A DNA stretch of 64,000 nt from Roseateles puraquae (GTDB lineage: Bacteria > Pseudomonadota > Gammaproteobacteria > Burkholderiales > Burkholderiaceae_C), in the NCBI RefSeq assembly GCF_002205845.1, contig NZ_NISI01000001.1, positions 682,001 to 746,000 of the forward strand. Direction: 5' to 3'. The notes beneath the pieces were generated by a model that was not told the origin of the DNA, searched no databases, and saw nothing but the letters and a program-made list of their open reading frames with translations. Position 1 is the stretch's first letter. Every line of letters starts with the position of its first letter. The translations under genes and the position numbers were made by a program. Positions 26,959 through 35,724 of the stretch are shown here, piece after piece.

Positions 26959-27858
26959 TCAGGCGGGGCTCAGGGCGGCAGCTGCCGTGGCAGCCGGCGG
27001 CCGCACATCGCGGCCGAGGAAGATCTCGTCCATGCGGCCCCAGCGGAAGTCTTCCAGCAACTTCGCGATGCGGTCGTGGGTGCGCGAGATGTTCACGTAA
27101 TGACGAAAGCGCGTCTTCGCATCGATGCCCGCCACGCGCGGCTGCTCGGCGTCGATCTCCCAGGGGTGGAAGTAGAAGACGGCGGACTGGCCATCGACCT
27201 CGTTGACGCGGCGGATCATCCAGCGCGACAGCGCATAGGGCAGCAGGCGGAAGTAGCCGCCACCGCTGCTGGGGAGATTGCGCGAACCCATGCGCACCGT
27301 GGTCACGGGGATCTCCAGCAGGCCCTCTCGCACCGGGTAGGCGAAGCGCGGAGAGTCGGGCATGCCGTAGTGGTCGTGGGCGATGGGGTAGACGCTGCTG
27401 GAGTAGTGGTAGCCCGCGTCGCGGAGCACATCGAAGGCCCACAGATTGGCCTTGCCGATGGAGAAGCTCGGCGCCCGGTAGCCGACGACCGGCACGCCGC
27501 CGAGGTCTTCGAGCAGGTGCTTGGCGCGGCGGATGTCGTCCAGGAAGGCGGCCGGATTGAGGTCGCTGGCGCGCTCATGGCCATAGCCGTGGCTGGCGAG
27601 TTCATGGCCACCGGCCACGATGGCCTTGACCACCTGCGGGTAGCGCTCCGCGATCCAGCCGAGGGTGAAGAACGTGGCCTTGACCTGCCTGTCGGCCAGC
27701 AGCGCGAGGATCCGGTCAATGTTGCGCTCGACCCGGCATTCCAGGCCGTTCCAGTCGTCGCGCCGGATGTAGGGCGCGAAGGCGGAGACCTGGAAGTAGT
27801 CCTCCACGTCAATGCTCATCGCATTGCGCAAGGGGCGGGTCGGGGTGGGCATCAGCAT
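26959..27858 (-). CDS. XrtA-associated polysaccharide deacetylase (DUF3473 type)
   Basis: A 299-residue NodB-family enzyme with the opening MSIDVEDYFQVSAF, which provides the catalytic Asp, then ASHGYGHERASD supplying two metal-binding His, GYRAPSFSIG, and the DUF3473 C-terminal part with YFHPWEID. This arrangement is the PEP-CTERM deacetylase family (TIGR03006). It likely removes N-acetyl groups from the polymer or an intermediate. ATG 27858 has a GAGG six to seven bases upstream; the frame can be read further up, but overlaps the ATPase gene. It is preceded by 13 bp after the ATPase stop. Confidence 0.92.
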   Translation of the reverse strand: MLMPTPTRPLRNAMSIDVEDYFQVSAFAPYIRRDDWNGLECRVERNIDRILALLADRQVKATFFTLGWIAERYPQVVKAIVAGGHELASHGYGHERASDLNPAAFLDDIRRAKHLLEDLGGVPVVGYRAPSFSIGKANLWAFDVLRDAGYHYSSSVYPIAHDHYGMPDSPRFAYPVREGLLEIPVTTVRMGSRNLPSSGGGYFRLLPYALSRWMIRRVNEVDGQSAVFYFHPWEIDAEQPRVAGIDAKTRFRHYVNISRTHDRIAKLLEDFRWGRMDEIFLGRDVRPPAATAAAALSPA

Positions 27859-27871
27859 GGCAACCTCGCTG

Positions 27872-28969
27872 TCAGTGCTGCTTGACGGCGTCAACGAGCT
27901 TCTGCAGCAGCGCCAGGGTCTGCAGGTTGATGCGCTCCAGGCGCATCATGCTGCGCTCCAGGCGCTGCAGGCGGTCGGTGTGGTGATCGGCGCTCAGGGC
28001 TGCGATCTCGGAGGACAAGCCCTCGACCTCGGCCACGCTCATCTTGAGCTTGGCGACATCCAGGTTGCCGGGTGCGCTGTCCAACCCGGCGGGGCGGCTG
28101 TCGGGCAGTTTGGCCGGTGCGCTGTCCAGCGGGCTGGCGTCGCTGTGGCGCGGCGTTTCGCTTTCCTGGGCGATGTCGCGCAGGACTTCCTTCACGTCAG
28201 CCAGCGTCAGGTGGGTGCGCCCTTGCATGAAGCCGAGCAGCAGCAGCCGATCACACAAGCGGTTGATGCGGCGCGGGATGCCGTTGCTGGCCTTGTGGAT
28301 GGCCGGGAAGGCGTCGTGGTCGAAGGTGGGCTTGCCCACGGAGCCCGCGCACTTCAGGCGGTGCTCCATGTAGCGCTGGGTCTCGTCCTCGTCCAGCGGG
28401 CCGATGTGGCAGGTGGCCGCGACACGCTGGCGGAACTGCTCCATCTCGGGCTTTTGCAGGATGCCACGGAACTCGGGCTGTCCCACCAGGAAGGTCTGCA
28501 ACAGCGACTGGTTGCTGAACTGGAAGTTGGACAGCATGCGCAGCTCTTCCACCGCGCGGGGCGTCAGGTTCTGCGCCTCGTCCACGATCAGCAGGCAGCG
28601 CTTGCCCTGCGTCACCTGGTTCACGAAGAAGGCCTCGAGCGTCATCAACAGCTCGGACTTGGGCGCATCCTTCACGCGCACGCCAAAGGCGGCGCCCACC
28701 ATGCGCAGGGTGTCCTCGGCATCAAGCTGAGTCGTGACGACATTGCCGATGACGACGTTGCTGCGGTTCAGGCTGTCCAGCAGGCCGCGCAGCAGCGTCG
28801 TCTTGCCGGCGCCGATCTCGCCGGTGATGACGATGAAGCCGTCGTTGCGCAACACGCCGTAGTCCAGGTAGGCCTTGGCGCGGCGGTGCTGCTTGCTGCC
28901 GAAGTAGAAGTTGGGGTCCGGGCTGAGCTGGAAGGGCTTGCTGCTCAGGCCGTAGAAGGCTTCATACAT
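27872..28969 (-). CDS. XrtA-associated AAA ATPase (ExeA-like)
   Basis: A 365-residue ATPase with MYEAFYGLSSKPFQLSPDP at the N-terminus, Walker A GEIGAGKTT (about residue 50), Walker B CLLIVDEAQN and sensor-like residues around SNGIPRRINRLCD. This is the PEP-CTERM ATPase family (TIGR03015), related to general secretion protein ExeA/GspA. The region from about 275 is Ser/Pro/Asp-rich, and the C-terminal 70 residues form a likely coiled coil (HTDRLQRLERSMMRLERIN). It probably drives assembly or transport steps at the inner membrane and works with the barrel protein encoded just upstream. Confidence 0.92.
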   Translation of the reverse strand: MYEAFYGLSSKPFQLSPDPNFYFGSKQHRRAKAYLDYGVLRNDGFIVITGEIGAGKTTLLRGLLDSLNRSNVVIGNVVTTQLDAEDTLRMVGAAFGVRVKDAPKSELLMTLEAFFVNQVTQGKRCLLIVDEAQNLTPRAVEELRMLSNFQFSNQSLLQTFLVGQPEFRGILQKPEMEQFRQRVAATCHIGPLDEDETQRYMEHRLKCAGSVGKPTFDHDAFPAIHKASNGIPRRINRLCDRLLLLGFMQGRTHLTLADVKEVLRDIAQESETPRHSDASPLDSAPAKLPDSRPAGLDSAPGNLDVAKLKMSVAEVEGLSSEIAALSADHHTDRLQRLERSMMRLERINLQTLALLQKLVDAVKQH

Positions 28970-29052
28970 ATCGCTGGCCCCATGACACTCGCAACCCAGC
29001 CTTCAGCGCCTTCTGGCGCCGAGCCGAGTGCGAGCAGCCGGAGCATTCCATG

Positions 29053-30585
29053 TCAGAACTGTTGGGAGACCGTGCCGTAGACCGAGTTCTCGGAATATGG
29101 CGCAGTACTCTCGAAACGACTGTGACGCGCGCCCAATTGCACGCTGAGACCGGAACCCAGTCGGGTATTCCAGTTGGCAAACCAGCTCGTCAACTGGGTG
29201 GCGCGGCCGGTCCCGTCGCCCTGGCTCTCCTGGCGCGAGGCCGTCAATGACAGCCCCGAGACCGGCGACAGCTGGTAGCTGCCCGACAGCGAGTAGGAAC
29301 GCTGCTCCACAAAGGCGTTGGTCGCCAGGTCGCCCTGGTTCAAGCCGCTGCCCAACCGGGAAGACAAGGTCCGCGTGGCTGCAGCGGTCACGTTGGTGCG
29401 CACACCCTGCAGGGTGAAGCTCAGCTGCTGGCTGCGCGTCTGGCTGGGGCCGGACGACAGAAAGCCCTGGGAGACAGGCGCATCCGGCGACAGCCCCAGG
29501 GACTGCAGCGCGGCGCGCACCAGCGCGTCACGCTTGACCGGGTCGGGCTCGACGGAGGTCAAGAGCAGCGAGTAAAGGTCGTAGTTGGTGCGGACGCTGC
29601 CAGAAGACCCGGAGTTGCCGACGATGACGCTGCGCGTGTCGGAGTAGCGCCAGACCGAGTTGCGCATGCGATGCTCGAACACCAGCCCCCGCGTATCGCC
29701 ATAGCGGTGGCTCTGGTAGTTGGCCGACAGCCGGGTGCGCGAGGTCGGCGTCCAGTCGCCCGTGACGCCCCAGGTCCGGCTGTCATTGGCCTCTCCAGAC
29801 GCACTGAGGTAGTTGCTGCGCTCTTCACCCACGTTGGCACTGAGGGCCAGGTCCGGGTCGGGACGGTAGTTGGCGCCGAGCGTGAGCGTGCTGTTGCGGT
29901 TGGCCTGGGCCAGCTTGGGCCGCATTTGCTGCGTAGAGGCCTGCGCGTACCAACCCAGGATGCCAGGGCTGAGCTGGGTCAATTGGAGCGTCGCGCCCGT
30001 GCTCCGGCTGTCGCCGAGCGCGCTGCCACGCACCTCCGTCATGGCAAGGTTGCCCCGCAAGCTGACCGCAGCAAGGCCGCCCAGCTGCGAGCGCCACTGG
30101 GGCGAGACGGTCAGACTGCCGACCTCACGGCTGTTCAGATTGCTCAAAGGGGACACGCCACCCGTGCCCAGGACCGAATTGGCCTGCTGACCGAAGGCCG
30201 ACACGTTTTGCCGAGCGATATTCGCCTGCGCCTCCACCGTCAAGGTCTGGGGCAGCAGTTCGGCTTGCAGGTTTGCGGACAGGGCATTCTGGATCTGCGA
30301 CGGCACATCCGTCTTCAGGTAACTGATCCCGTTGAGCGAGTAGTCGAGGCTGCCGCGAAACGTGCCTGAGTTGCGCGAGACACTGATGCCAGGCGATACG
30401 GTCGTGATGAGGGCCGCATCCTTGTTCTGATCGGACAGCCGCAGGTTGTCCGTCCAGGTCTGGGTGAGCGAGAACCGCGGGGTGATCGCACCACGCCCGC
30501 CCTGCCCTTCCTGGGCCTGGGCAGCCAGGGAAAGCAGCGCAACAGCCAGCGGCAGCAGACGCGTCTCAGGCCTGAGGCGCGTCAT
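29053..30585 (-). CDS. TIGR03016-type PEP-CTERM-associated outer-membrane beta-barrel
   Basis: A 510-residue protein with a signal peptide (MTRLRPETRLLPLAVALLSLAAQA, cleavage about residue 24-26) and long alternation of polar and hydrophobic residues with many strand-turn units (SLTQTWTDNLRLSD, ANYQSHRYGDTRG, SLSGSYQLSPVSGLSLTA). It ends in Phe (YGTVSQQF), the usual terminal signal of BAM-assembled porin-like barrels. It belongs to the outer-membrane family found in XrtA loci and may form or support the export pore. The start could be ATG 30585 or ATG 30594; both lie inside the end of the kinase gene, immediately after its Tyr-Gly repeat. Confidence 0.85.
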   Translation of the reverse strand: MTRLRPETRLLPLAVALLSLAAQAQEGQGGRGAITPRFSLTQTWTDNLRLSDQNKDAALITTVSPGISVSRNSGTFRGSLDYSLNGISYLKTDVPSQIQNALSANLQAELLPQTLTVEAQANIARQNVSAFGQQANSVLGTGGVSPLSNLNSREVGSLTVSPQWRSQLGGLAAVSLRGNLAMTEVRGSALGDSRSTGATLQLTQLSPGILGWYAQASTQQMRPKLAQANRNSTLTLGANYRPDPDLALSANVGEERSNYLSASGEANDSRTWGVTGDWTPTSRTRLSANYQSHRYGDTRGLVFEHRMRNSVWRYSDTRSVIVGNSGSSGSVRTNYDLYSLLLTSVEPDPVKRDALVRAALQSLGLSPDAPVSQGFLSSGPSQTRSQQLSFTLQGVRTNVTAAATRTLSSRLGSGLNQGDLATNAFVEQRSYSLSGSYQLSPVSGLSLTASRQESQGDGTGRATQLTSWFANWNTRLGSGLSVQLGARHSRFESTAPYSENSVYGTVSQQF

Positions 30586-31549
30586 TGCTGCCATAGCCGT
30601 ATCCGTAGCCGTAGCCATACCCGTAGCCGTACCCGTAACCGTAGCCGCCCGCTGCGTTCGGGCTGGCCTGGTTGAGCAGCATCATCTTGACCGGGCAGGT
30701 CTCGATGGCGGCCAGGGCCTGCTGAACCGCGCTCTGGGCGGTCTTCTCGGCATGCACGACGATGATGATCTGACCCATGTGCGACGCCAGCACACGGGAC
30801 TCCGTCGTCAGCAGCAGCGGCGGGGAGTCGAAGATGATGATGCGGTCAGGGTAGCGCTTGGCCATGTCGTCCAGCAGCTGGCGCATGGCGTCGCTGGCCA
30901 GCAGTTCGGTCGCGCGCGGATGCGGCGTGCCGCTGGGCAGGATGGTCAGTTTCTCGACGTTGGTGCGCAGCAGCACTTCGGACATCTCGACGCGCTCTTC
31001 CAGCACGTCCAGAAGCCCCGGGCCCTGCGGCAGACCGAGCATGCGCAGCACCGACGGCCGGGCGACGTCGGCATCGACCAGCATGACGGTGTTGTCCAGC
31101 TCGGCGGCGATGCTGAGTGCCAGGTTGATGGACGTGAAGCTCTTGCCCTCGCCGGCCAGCGCACTCGTGACCATCATCAGGTTGGCGTGGTTGATGGTGG
31201 CCGCGCCCTTGCCCATGGCGTTCTTGATGAGCGGACGCTTGATGACGCGGTACTGGTCGCCGGTCTGCGAACGCGGCGTGTGGGGCATCAGGAAACCCTG
31301 GGCGGCCAGGGCCACCACGTCGAGCTCGACACGCTTGGACGACGGGTGATGGCCGTCTTCCTGCAGCGACAGCCCCACCGCGGGCGCTGCAACAGGCGCA
31401 GCAGCAGCCGCCTGCACAGCCGGCGCCGGGGCCACGGGAGGCATGGCGTTGTCAGGCGCCGGCTGGCCTTGCTCATCGCCCGGCAGCACCACGCCCGCCT
31501 GGCGCAGTTGCTCCAGGCGCTGGGCGGCTTGTTCAATCAGGCTCGTCAT
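30566..31549 (-). CDS. epsG: Chain-length-determinant tyrosine kinase EpsG (BY-kinase)
   Basis: A 327-residue cytoplasmic bacterial tyrosine kinase (TIGR03018-type). The ATP site is formed by SALAGEGKSFTSINLA (Walker A), VMLVDADVARPS (Walker A') and RIIIFDSPPLLL (Walker B). The N-terminal ~90 residues are Ala/Pro-rich and probably flexible. The C-terminus is a G(YG)9SNDAPQA tail: nine tyrosines in strict alternation, which should be the autophosphorylation cluster that controls interaction with the chain-length regulator upstream. BY-kinases usually carry a scattered Tyr cluster, so the regularity is striking. It starts 1 bp after the regulator stop. Confidence 0.93.
   Translation of the reverse strand: MTSLIEQAAQRLEQLRQAGVVLPGDEQGQPAPDNAMPPVAPAPAVQAAAAAPVAAPAVGLSLQEDGHHPSSKRVELDVVALAAQGFLMPHTPRSQTGDQYRVIKRPLIKNAMGKGAATINHANLMMVTSALAGEGKSFTSINLALSIAAELDNTVMLVDADVARPSVLRMLGLPQGPGLLDVLEERVEMSEVLLRTNVEKLTILPSGTPHPRATELLASDAMRQLLDDMAKRYPDRIIIFDSPPLLLTTESRVLASHMGQIIIVVHAEKTAQSAVQQALAAIETCPVKMMLLNQASPNAAGGYGYGYGYGYGYGYGYGYGSNDAPQA
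30590..30646 (-). repeat. Imperfect hexanucleotide repeat encoding (Tyr-Gly)9
   Basis: Nine 6 bp units (consensus TAY-GGN on the minus strand) encode alternating Tyr and Gly at the end of epsG. Synonymous third-base variation (ggc, gga, ggg, ggt; tat, tac) shows the repeat is kept at protein level. Length change by whole units would keep the frame. The start codons of the downstream barrel gene follow within 5 bases. Confidence 0.9.
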
Positions 31550-31550
31550 G

Positions 31551-33140
31551 TCACACCACCTGCCGGCTCAGTTGCACAGCCAACACCGTCAATGCGACGG
31601 CAAACATCACCAGCAAGCCCCCGGCTCCGGCAGAGAAACGAATCAGGTCCACACGCTGGCGCGCGCGGTCGGCATCCGTGACCAGCCGCGTCACCACGCC
31701 CAGGATGGGCAGCTCGACGCGAGAGCGCAGGTCGTTGGCGTCGTGGAACACCGGGCGCAGCTGGCTGGCAGCGAAGGTCGTGAACACACCGATACCCAGG
31801 GCCGCGGCCATCGCACCGGCCAGCAGCAGCAGGCGGTTCGGCGCCACGGGCTTCGGGTTGGCGCGCGGCGGGTCGATCACGCGGAAGTCGGCCACGCCGG
31901 AAGCCACGTCGAGATCGCCCGAGATGGAGGCCTGTTCACGGCGCTGCACCAGCTCTTCGTAGTTGCGCTTGTGGATGTTGTAGTCGCGGTTGAGCTGGGC
32001 GGCTTCGGCTTCGAGCTGCGGCGCCGTCTTCAGCGCTGACAGCGCCTGGGCGTAGCGAGCCGTGTATTCGTCGACCCGGGCCTTCAACGAGGCCACCTGC
32101 ACTTCAGTGGTGGCCAGAATGCGCACCAGCTCCTGCACGGCGGGCGAACCGCTTTGCTGACCAATGGTGACACTGGGCGTGTTCATCGCCTGCTTGCGCA
32201 GCTCGACCAGCTCCTTCTTGCGCTGCTCTTCCAGGTCCTTGATGAGCTTGCGGGTGCTGATGATGTCGGGGTGCTGCTCGGTGTAGCGCTGCAGCAGCCC
32301 ATCGAGATTGCGTCGCAGGTCAGCCAGACGGGCGTCGAGCTCAGGCGTGGCGATGCTCGCCGTGGACTCCTGCAACAGACTTTGCGTCGTGGTCTGCGCA
32401 CCGCCACGGGCCTTCTCGGCTTCCAACTGAACCTTGGCCGCATCGCGGGCGTTGACGGCCTCGCGGTACTCCAGGCGGGCTCGCTCAAGCTGGCCACTCA
32501 ATTCCGAGATGCGTGCGGCGGCATCCTTGCCGTCGCCGGACATATTGGCCAAGTTCTTGAGACGGAACTCCTTCAGCCGGCCTTCCGCTTCCTCGAGCTT
32601 GGCCTCGTAGGTCTTGATCTGCTCGTTGATGAAGGTCGTGGCCGTCGCACTGCCGACGCGCGTCTGCCCCAGGCTGGACTCCACGAAGATGGAAACCAGG
32701 GCCTGCACCACTCGCTTGGCCGTCTCGGGGTTGCTGTCCCGGTAGCCGAGGATGTAGAGATTGTCGCGACCGACACTCTGGATGGAGAGGTTGGCCGTGA
32801 CGGTCTCGATGGTCGCTTCCTGCTGGGCCTTGGACTGATTCTTCAGATCCAGGTCGGCCATGCGCACCAGCTTCTCGACGTTGGGCCGGCTGATCAGCGT
32901 GCGGCTGAGCATCGTGACCTGCTGCTCGACGTTCGGCTGCACGGCCAGGCCGGACATCAGCGGCTTCAGGATCGATTGCGTGTCGACGTAGATGCGCGCG
33001 CTGGCCTCGTAACGGTCAGGCAGCACGAACACCACGACAGCTCCCACCACGCCGGCCACCCAAGCGACAGCCAGGCCCACCCAGCGGTACTTCCACATCC
33101 GCCGAACGATGTTCAGAAGCTGACCAATCAGCAAATCCAT
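31551..33140 (-). CDS. epsF: XrtA-system polysaccharide chain-length determinant (Wzz/PCP-2 type)
   Basis: A 529-residue co-polymerase. It has an N-terminal transmembrane helix (VGLAVAWVAGVVGAVVVFVLP, about 21-41), a long periplasmic alpha-helical region with coiled coils (EAEGRLKEFRLKNL, LEEQRKKELVELRK), the Pro/Gly segment VIDPPRANPKPVAPN before a second helix (LLLLAGAMAAALGIGVF), and a third hydrophobic helix near the C-terminus. This is the TIGR03007 layout. It sets polymer length and is regulated by phosphorylation of the EpsG kinase encoded 1 bp downstream. Upstream, 62 bp separate it from the Wza-like gene. Confidence 0.93.
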   Translation of the reverse strand: MDLLIGQLLNIVRRMWKYRWVGLAVAWVAGVVGAVVVFVLPDRYEASARIYVDTQSILKPLMSGLAVQPNVEQQVTMLSRTLISRPNVEKLVRMADLDLKNQSKAQQEATIETVTANLSIQSVGRDNLYILGYRDSNPETAKRVVQALVSIFVESSLGQTRVGSATATTFINEQIKTYEAKLEEAEGRLKEFRLKNLANMSGDGKDAAARISELSGQLERARLEYREAVNARDAAKVQLEAEKARGGAQTTTQSLLQESTASIATPELDARLADLRRNLDGLLQRYTEQHPDIISTRKLIKDLEEQRKKELVELRKQAMNTPSVTIGQQSGSPAVQELVRILATTEVQVASLKARVDEYTARYAQALSALKTAPQLEAEAAQLNRDYNIHKRNYEELVQRREQASISGDLDVASGVADFRVIDPPRANPKPVAPNRLLLLAGAMAAALGIGVFTTFAASQLRPVFHDANDLRSRVELPILGVVTRLVTDADRARQRVDLIRFSAGAGGLLVMFAVALTVLAVQLSRQVV

Positions 33141-33202
33141 CGAGAACAGTCCCTGTTAATGCAAAGCAGCCACGGCACGCATGAACTCGCGTGCCCGCAA
33201 GA

Positions 33203-33889
33203 TCAGAACAGGCTCTGCGGAATGATGAGGATGTCGCCGGGGCGCATGTCGACATTCGCCGACACGTCGCCGCGCTTGATGAGGTCTTTCAGGCGCACCG
33301 AGTACTGCTTGTTGCCCTCGGCCGTGCGGAGGATGGTGGCGCTGTTGCCGGAAGCGAAGTCGGTCAGGCCACCCACGGCGATCATCACGTCGAGCAGCGT
33401 CATCTTTTGCTTGTAGGCCAGGAACTGCGGCCGCGCCGCCTCGCCCACCACACGGATCTGCTCACTGTAGGGGCCCACGAAATTGGTCACGATGACGGTG
33501 ACGACGGGGTCGCGGACATACTTGCTGAGCTGCTTCTCGACGTCGCGGGCAACCTGCACCGAGGTCTTGCCCTGCACGATCATCTCGTCGACGAGCGGCG
33601 CGGCGATCTTGCCGTCCGGGCGCACCGGCACCGACATCGACAGCTCGGGGTTGCGCCAGACCTGGATGCTCAGGTTGTCGCCAGCACCGATGATGTAGCT
33701 GTACTCGTCTGTTGCGGCGTTCACAGGGGCAGGCGGATAGGAAGCCCCACCTAGCACACTGCAGCCCGACAGCATCACCGAACCGGCTGCCATCGTCAGG
33801 GTCAGGGTTCGCGCCGTGCGACGAAACAAGCCGTTCGCGGCGGACTTCAATGTCTCAGTAAAACCTTGAGTGCGGTGAAGCTGCTTCAA
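33203..33889 (-). CDS. XrtA/PEP-CTERM polysaccharide export lipoprotein (Wza-like)
   Basis: A 228-residue outer-membrane export protein of the TIGR03027 group. A basic N-terminus (FRRTARTLTLTMAAG) leads to a lipobox LSGC, so it is lipidated. The export domain begins YIIGAGDNLSIQVWRNPELS, followed by a SLBB-like domain (IRVVGEAARPQFLAYK, MTLLDVMIAVGG) and ends RPGDILIIPQSLF. The start is taken at TTG 33889, which has AGGGGA five bases upstream and keeps the basic region; the frame upstream to 34081 is not lipoprotein-like and an ATG within the hydrophobic core (MAAG) would remove the basic residues. It heads the operon that runs to 18342. A sigma-54-like sequence with wrong spacing lies at about 33946-33960. 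Confidence 0.88.
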   Translation of the reverse strand: MKQLHRTQGFTETLKSAANGLFRRTARTLTLTMAAGSVMLSGCSVLGGASYPPAPVNAATDEYSYIIGAGDNLSIQVWRNPELSMSVPVRPDGKIAAPLVDEMIVQGKTSVQVARDVEKQLSKYVRDPVVTVIVTNFVGPYSEQIRVVGEAARPQFLAYKQKMTLLDVMIAVGGLTDFASGNSATILRTAEGNKQYSVRLKDLIKRGDVSANVDMRPGDILIIPQSLF

Positions 33890-34105
33890 TGGAATCCCCT
33901 GCTCTAATGATGGCGACAGCCCGGGCCGCCAAGCCCTAGCTGAAAGCGGGTGATCATGCCACAGCCCCCTTGGCGGAAAACAGCCGGAGCGCCCCAAGGC
34001 AGGGGGATGACGCGGCAGCTGCCGCGTGAAAAAGACCCGGCTCGGGCGATTTCCTTCCGACCCTGAACGACCCCCGCCCAAACACCCCGCCAGTGCGGGG
34101 CCGGC

Positions 34106-34966
34106 TTACAACTTCAAGGCAGGCCGGATGAAGGCCATCAACAGTTGCTGCAACGGATTGGCATTGCCGAACGGCCGCCACGTGTAGCGCAATTTCTGGT
34201 GATAGGCATCGAACTGCATGGCCCACGGTGCCGCGCGCAAATGCCCGCGGTTGAGCAGCACCTTGAGGACGGAGGTGCCCATCATGCCGGCGCACAGGTC
34301 GCAGGACATCATGGTCGATGGCCCGCGCCGCTCCTGGAAATTGACCGCCTCGGGCGCTACGAGATAGCTGCGCTGCAGCATCGCCGGCGACAAGCCCGCG
34401 ATGAAACGCGCGTATTGCTCCACCTCACTCTTGCCGTCGACCCGGAAGTACTGCTCGAAGCTCATGCCACCCGGCTTGAAATACAGCAGCGACACGCCCA
34501 TGCCCAGCGGCGCCGCCGTGAGCGCCGGAATGCCACGCGCATGGCAGGCATTGAACAGCAGGCGCCGCGCCTTGATGGCGAAGAAATCGATGCCGTCGAC
34601 ATAGACGTCGACGTCACGCAGGAACTCGTCGACGTTGCCCTCGTTGACGCCATCGCCGAACACCCGCACGTCCGCCTCGGGATTGATGTCGCGCGCCATG
34701 TCGGCAAGCACCGAGGCCTTGGGCTGATCGAGGGTGGACATCATGGCGCCCACCTGGCGGTTGAAGTTATGAACTTCAAAGCGGTCGAAGTCAGCAATAT
34801 TGAACCGAGCCAATCCCAGGCGAGCCAGCGTCAACAGATGCGCCCCACCGACACCTCCGAGCCCGGCGATCGCAATTCGCGCCCCGCGCAGTCGCTGCTG
34901 CTCAGCCTCGGTCACCCAACCGATATTGCGCGAGAAGGCACTGGCGTAATCAAAAGCGGAATTCAA
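34106..34966 (-). CDS. ThiF/MoeB-family E1-like adenylyltransferase
   Basis: A 286-residue E1-like enzyme. Visible motifs are the nucleotide-binding IAGLGGVGGAHL (about residue 33), DFDRFEVHNFNRQ with the conserved Asp, Asn and Arg that bind ATP and Mg, and KASVLADMARDINP. Only one CxxC pair (CDLC, about residue 225) is present, so the usual four-Cys zinc site seems incomplete. By family it adenylates the C-terminal carboxylate of a small protein or a carboxylic substrate. It starts at TTG 34966, with GAGGTGA just upstream, 15 bp below the methyltransferase. No ubiquitin-like or ThiS-like partner is encoded nearby; a role in the XrtA/N-acyl amino acid region is inferred from location. Confidence 0.8.
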   Translation of the reverse strand: MNSAFDYASAFSRNIGWVTEAEQQRLRGARIAIAGLGGVGGAHLLTLARLGLARFNIADFDRFEVHNFNRQVGAMMSTLDQPKASVLADMARDINPEADVRVFGDGVNEGNVDEFLRDVDVYVDGIDFFAIKARRLLFNACHARGIPALTAAPLGMGVSLLYFKPGGMSFEQYFRVDGKSEVEQYARFIAGLSPAMLQRSYLVAPEAVNFQERRGPSTMMSCDLCAGMMGTSVLKVLLNRGHLRAAPWAMQFDAYHQKLRYTWRPFGNANPLQQLLMAFIRPALKL

Positions 34967-34981
34967 ACAGTCACCTCGGTA

Positions 34982-35659
34982 TCAGGGCTTGCGGGCGATG
35001 ACGTTGTAGCAATTACCCGAAACCTCTTCGCTGACGATCTGCAGACCCGCCCCGACGATACGGGCACGAATATCCTCTCGCTCATAAGGCGTCACGAGGA
35101 TGCCCTTGCGGATACCCCAGGCGTTGATGCGGTTGGCAATCGCGGCCAGGATGCCGCGCCGGGTTGGGTACAGCAGCACATTGCCCGCCCAGGTACCGCC
35201 CGGCTTGAGCACCCGCACCATTTCCTTGAGCGCCGCATCGACCTGCGGCAGGCAGTGGATGGCGTTGGCGATGTTGACGGTGTCGAATTCGTTCGCCTCG
35301 AACGGCATCTCGGCCGCATCGGCATGGACGAATCGAAAACCGGGCTGCCCCCTGAACCGGCGAATCGCGCCAGCCAGCATGGATTCGGCGTAGTCCACCC
35401 CGACGATGTCCACCTTGGGGAGCTTCTTCCAGCGGCGCCATTTCAGCACCAGGTCCAGCAGGGTAGCTGTTCCGCAGGCCACATCGAGATGCCTGGCGCC
35501 CATATTCGAGCCGAACAGCCGAACCTGTTCGGTCAAGGTGCTGTTATAGGCAAAAGTGAGGATGAAAAAACCGCGGACGTCATACCACCACGGCTCTGAC
35601 TTGTAGGCCTCGGCGATTTCGTCGGCGGACTTGCGCTTCCCCTCACCCATGGTTGCCAT
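34982..35659 (-). CDS. Class I SAM-dependent methyltransferase
   Basis: A 225-residue Rossmann methyltransferase with motif I LDVACGTATLLDL (about residue 58), the acidic GVDYAESML, motif II-like FVHADAAEMPFEANEFDTV, and MVRVLKPGGTWAG. It resembles UbiE/Menaquinone-type small-molecule methyltransferases in motif order, but the substrate is unknown. ATG 35659 has AGAGG five bases upstream. It appears to be co-transcribed with the E1-like gene 15 bp below and is separated from the PEP-CTERM gene by a strong terminator, so the pair has its own promoter within about 70 bp. Confidence 0.85.
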   Translation of the reverse strand: MATMGEGKRKSADEIAEAYKSEPWWYDVRGFFILTFAYNSTLTEQVRLFGSNMGARHLDVACGTATLLDLVLKWRRWKKLPKVDIVGVDYAESMLAGAIRRFRGQPGFRFVHADAAEMPFEANEFDTVNIANAIHCLPQVDAALKEMVRVLKPGGTWAGNVLLYPTRRGILAAIANRINAWGIRKGILVTPYEREDIRARIVGAGLQIVSEEVSGNCYNVIARKP

Positions 35660-35724
35660 CGACGCCTCTTGAATCGTGTTGAGAAACTGCCGGGGATGGT
35701 ACTACCACGCCCTCGGCAAGCACC

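Noticed and set aside
33890-34081. Extension of the Wza-like protein to an upstream start
   Set aside because: The extra ~64 residues are Pro/Arg-rich and would place the lipoprotein signal in mid-protein; TTG 33889 has a ribosome site and a proper basic-hydrophobic-lipobox order.
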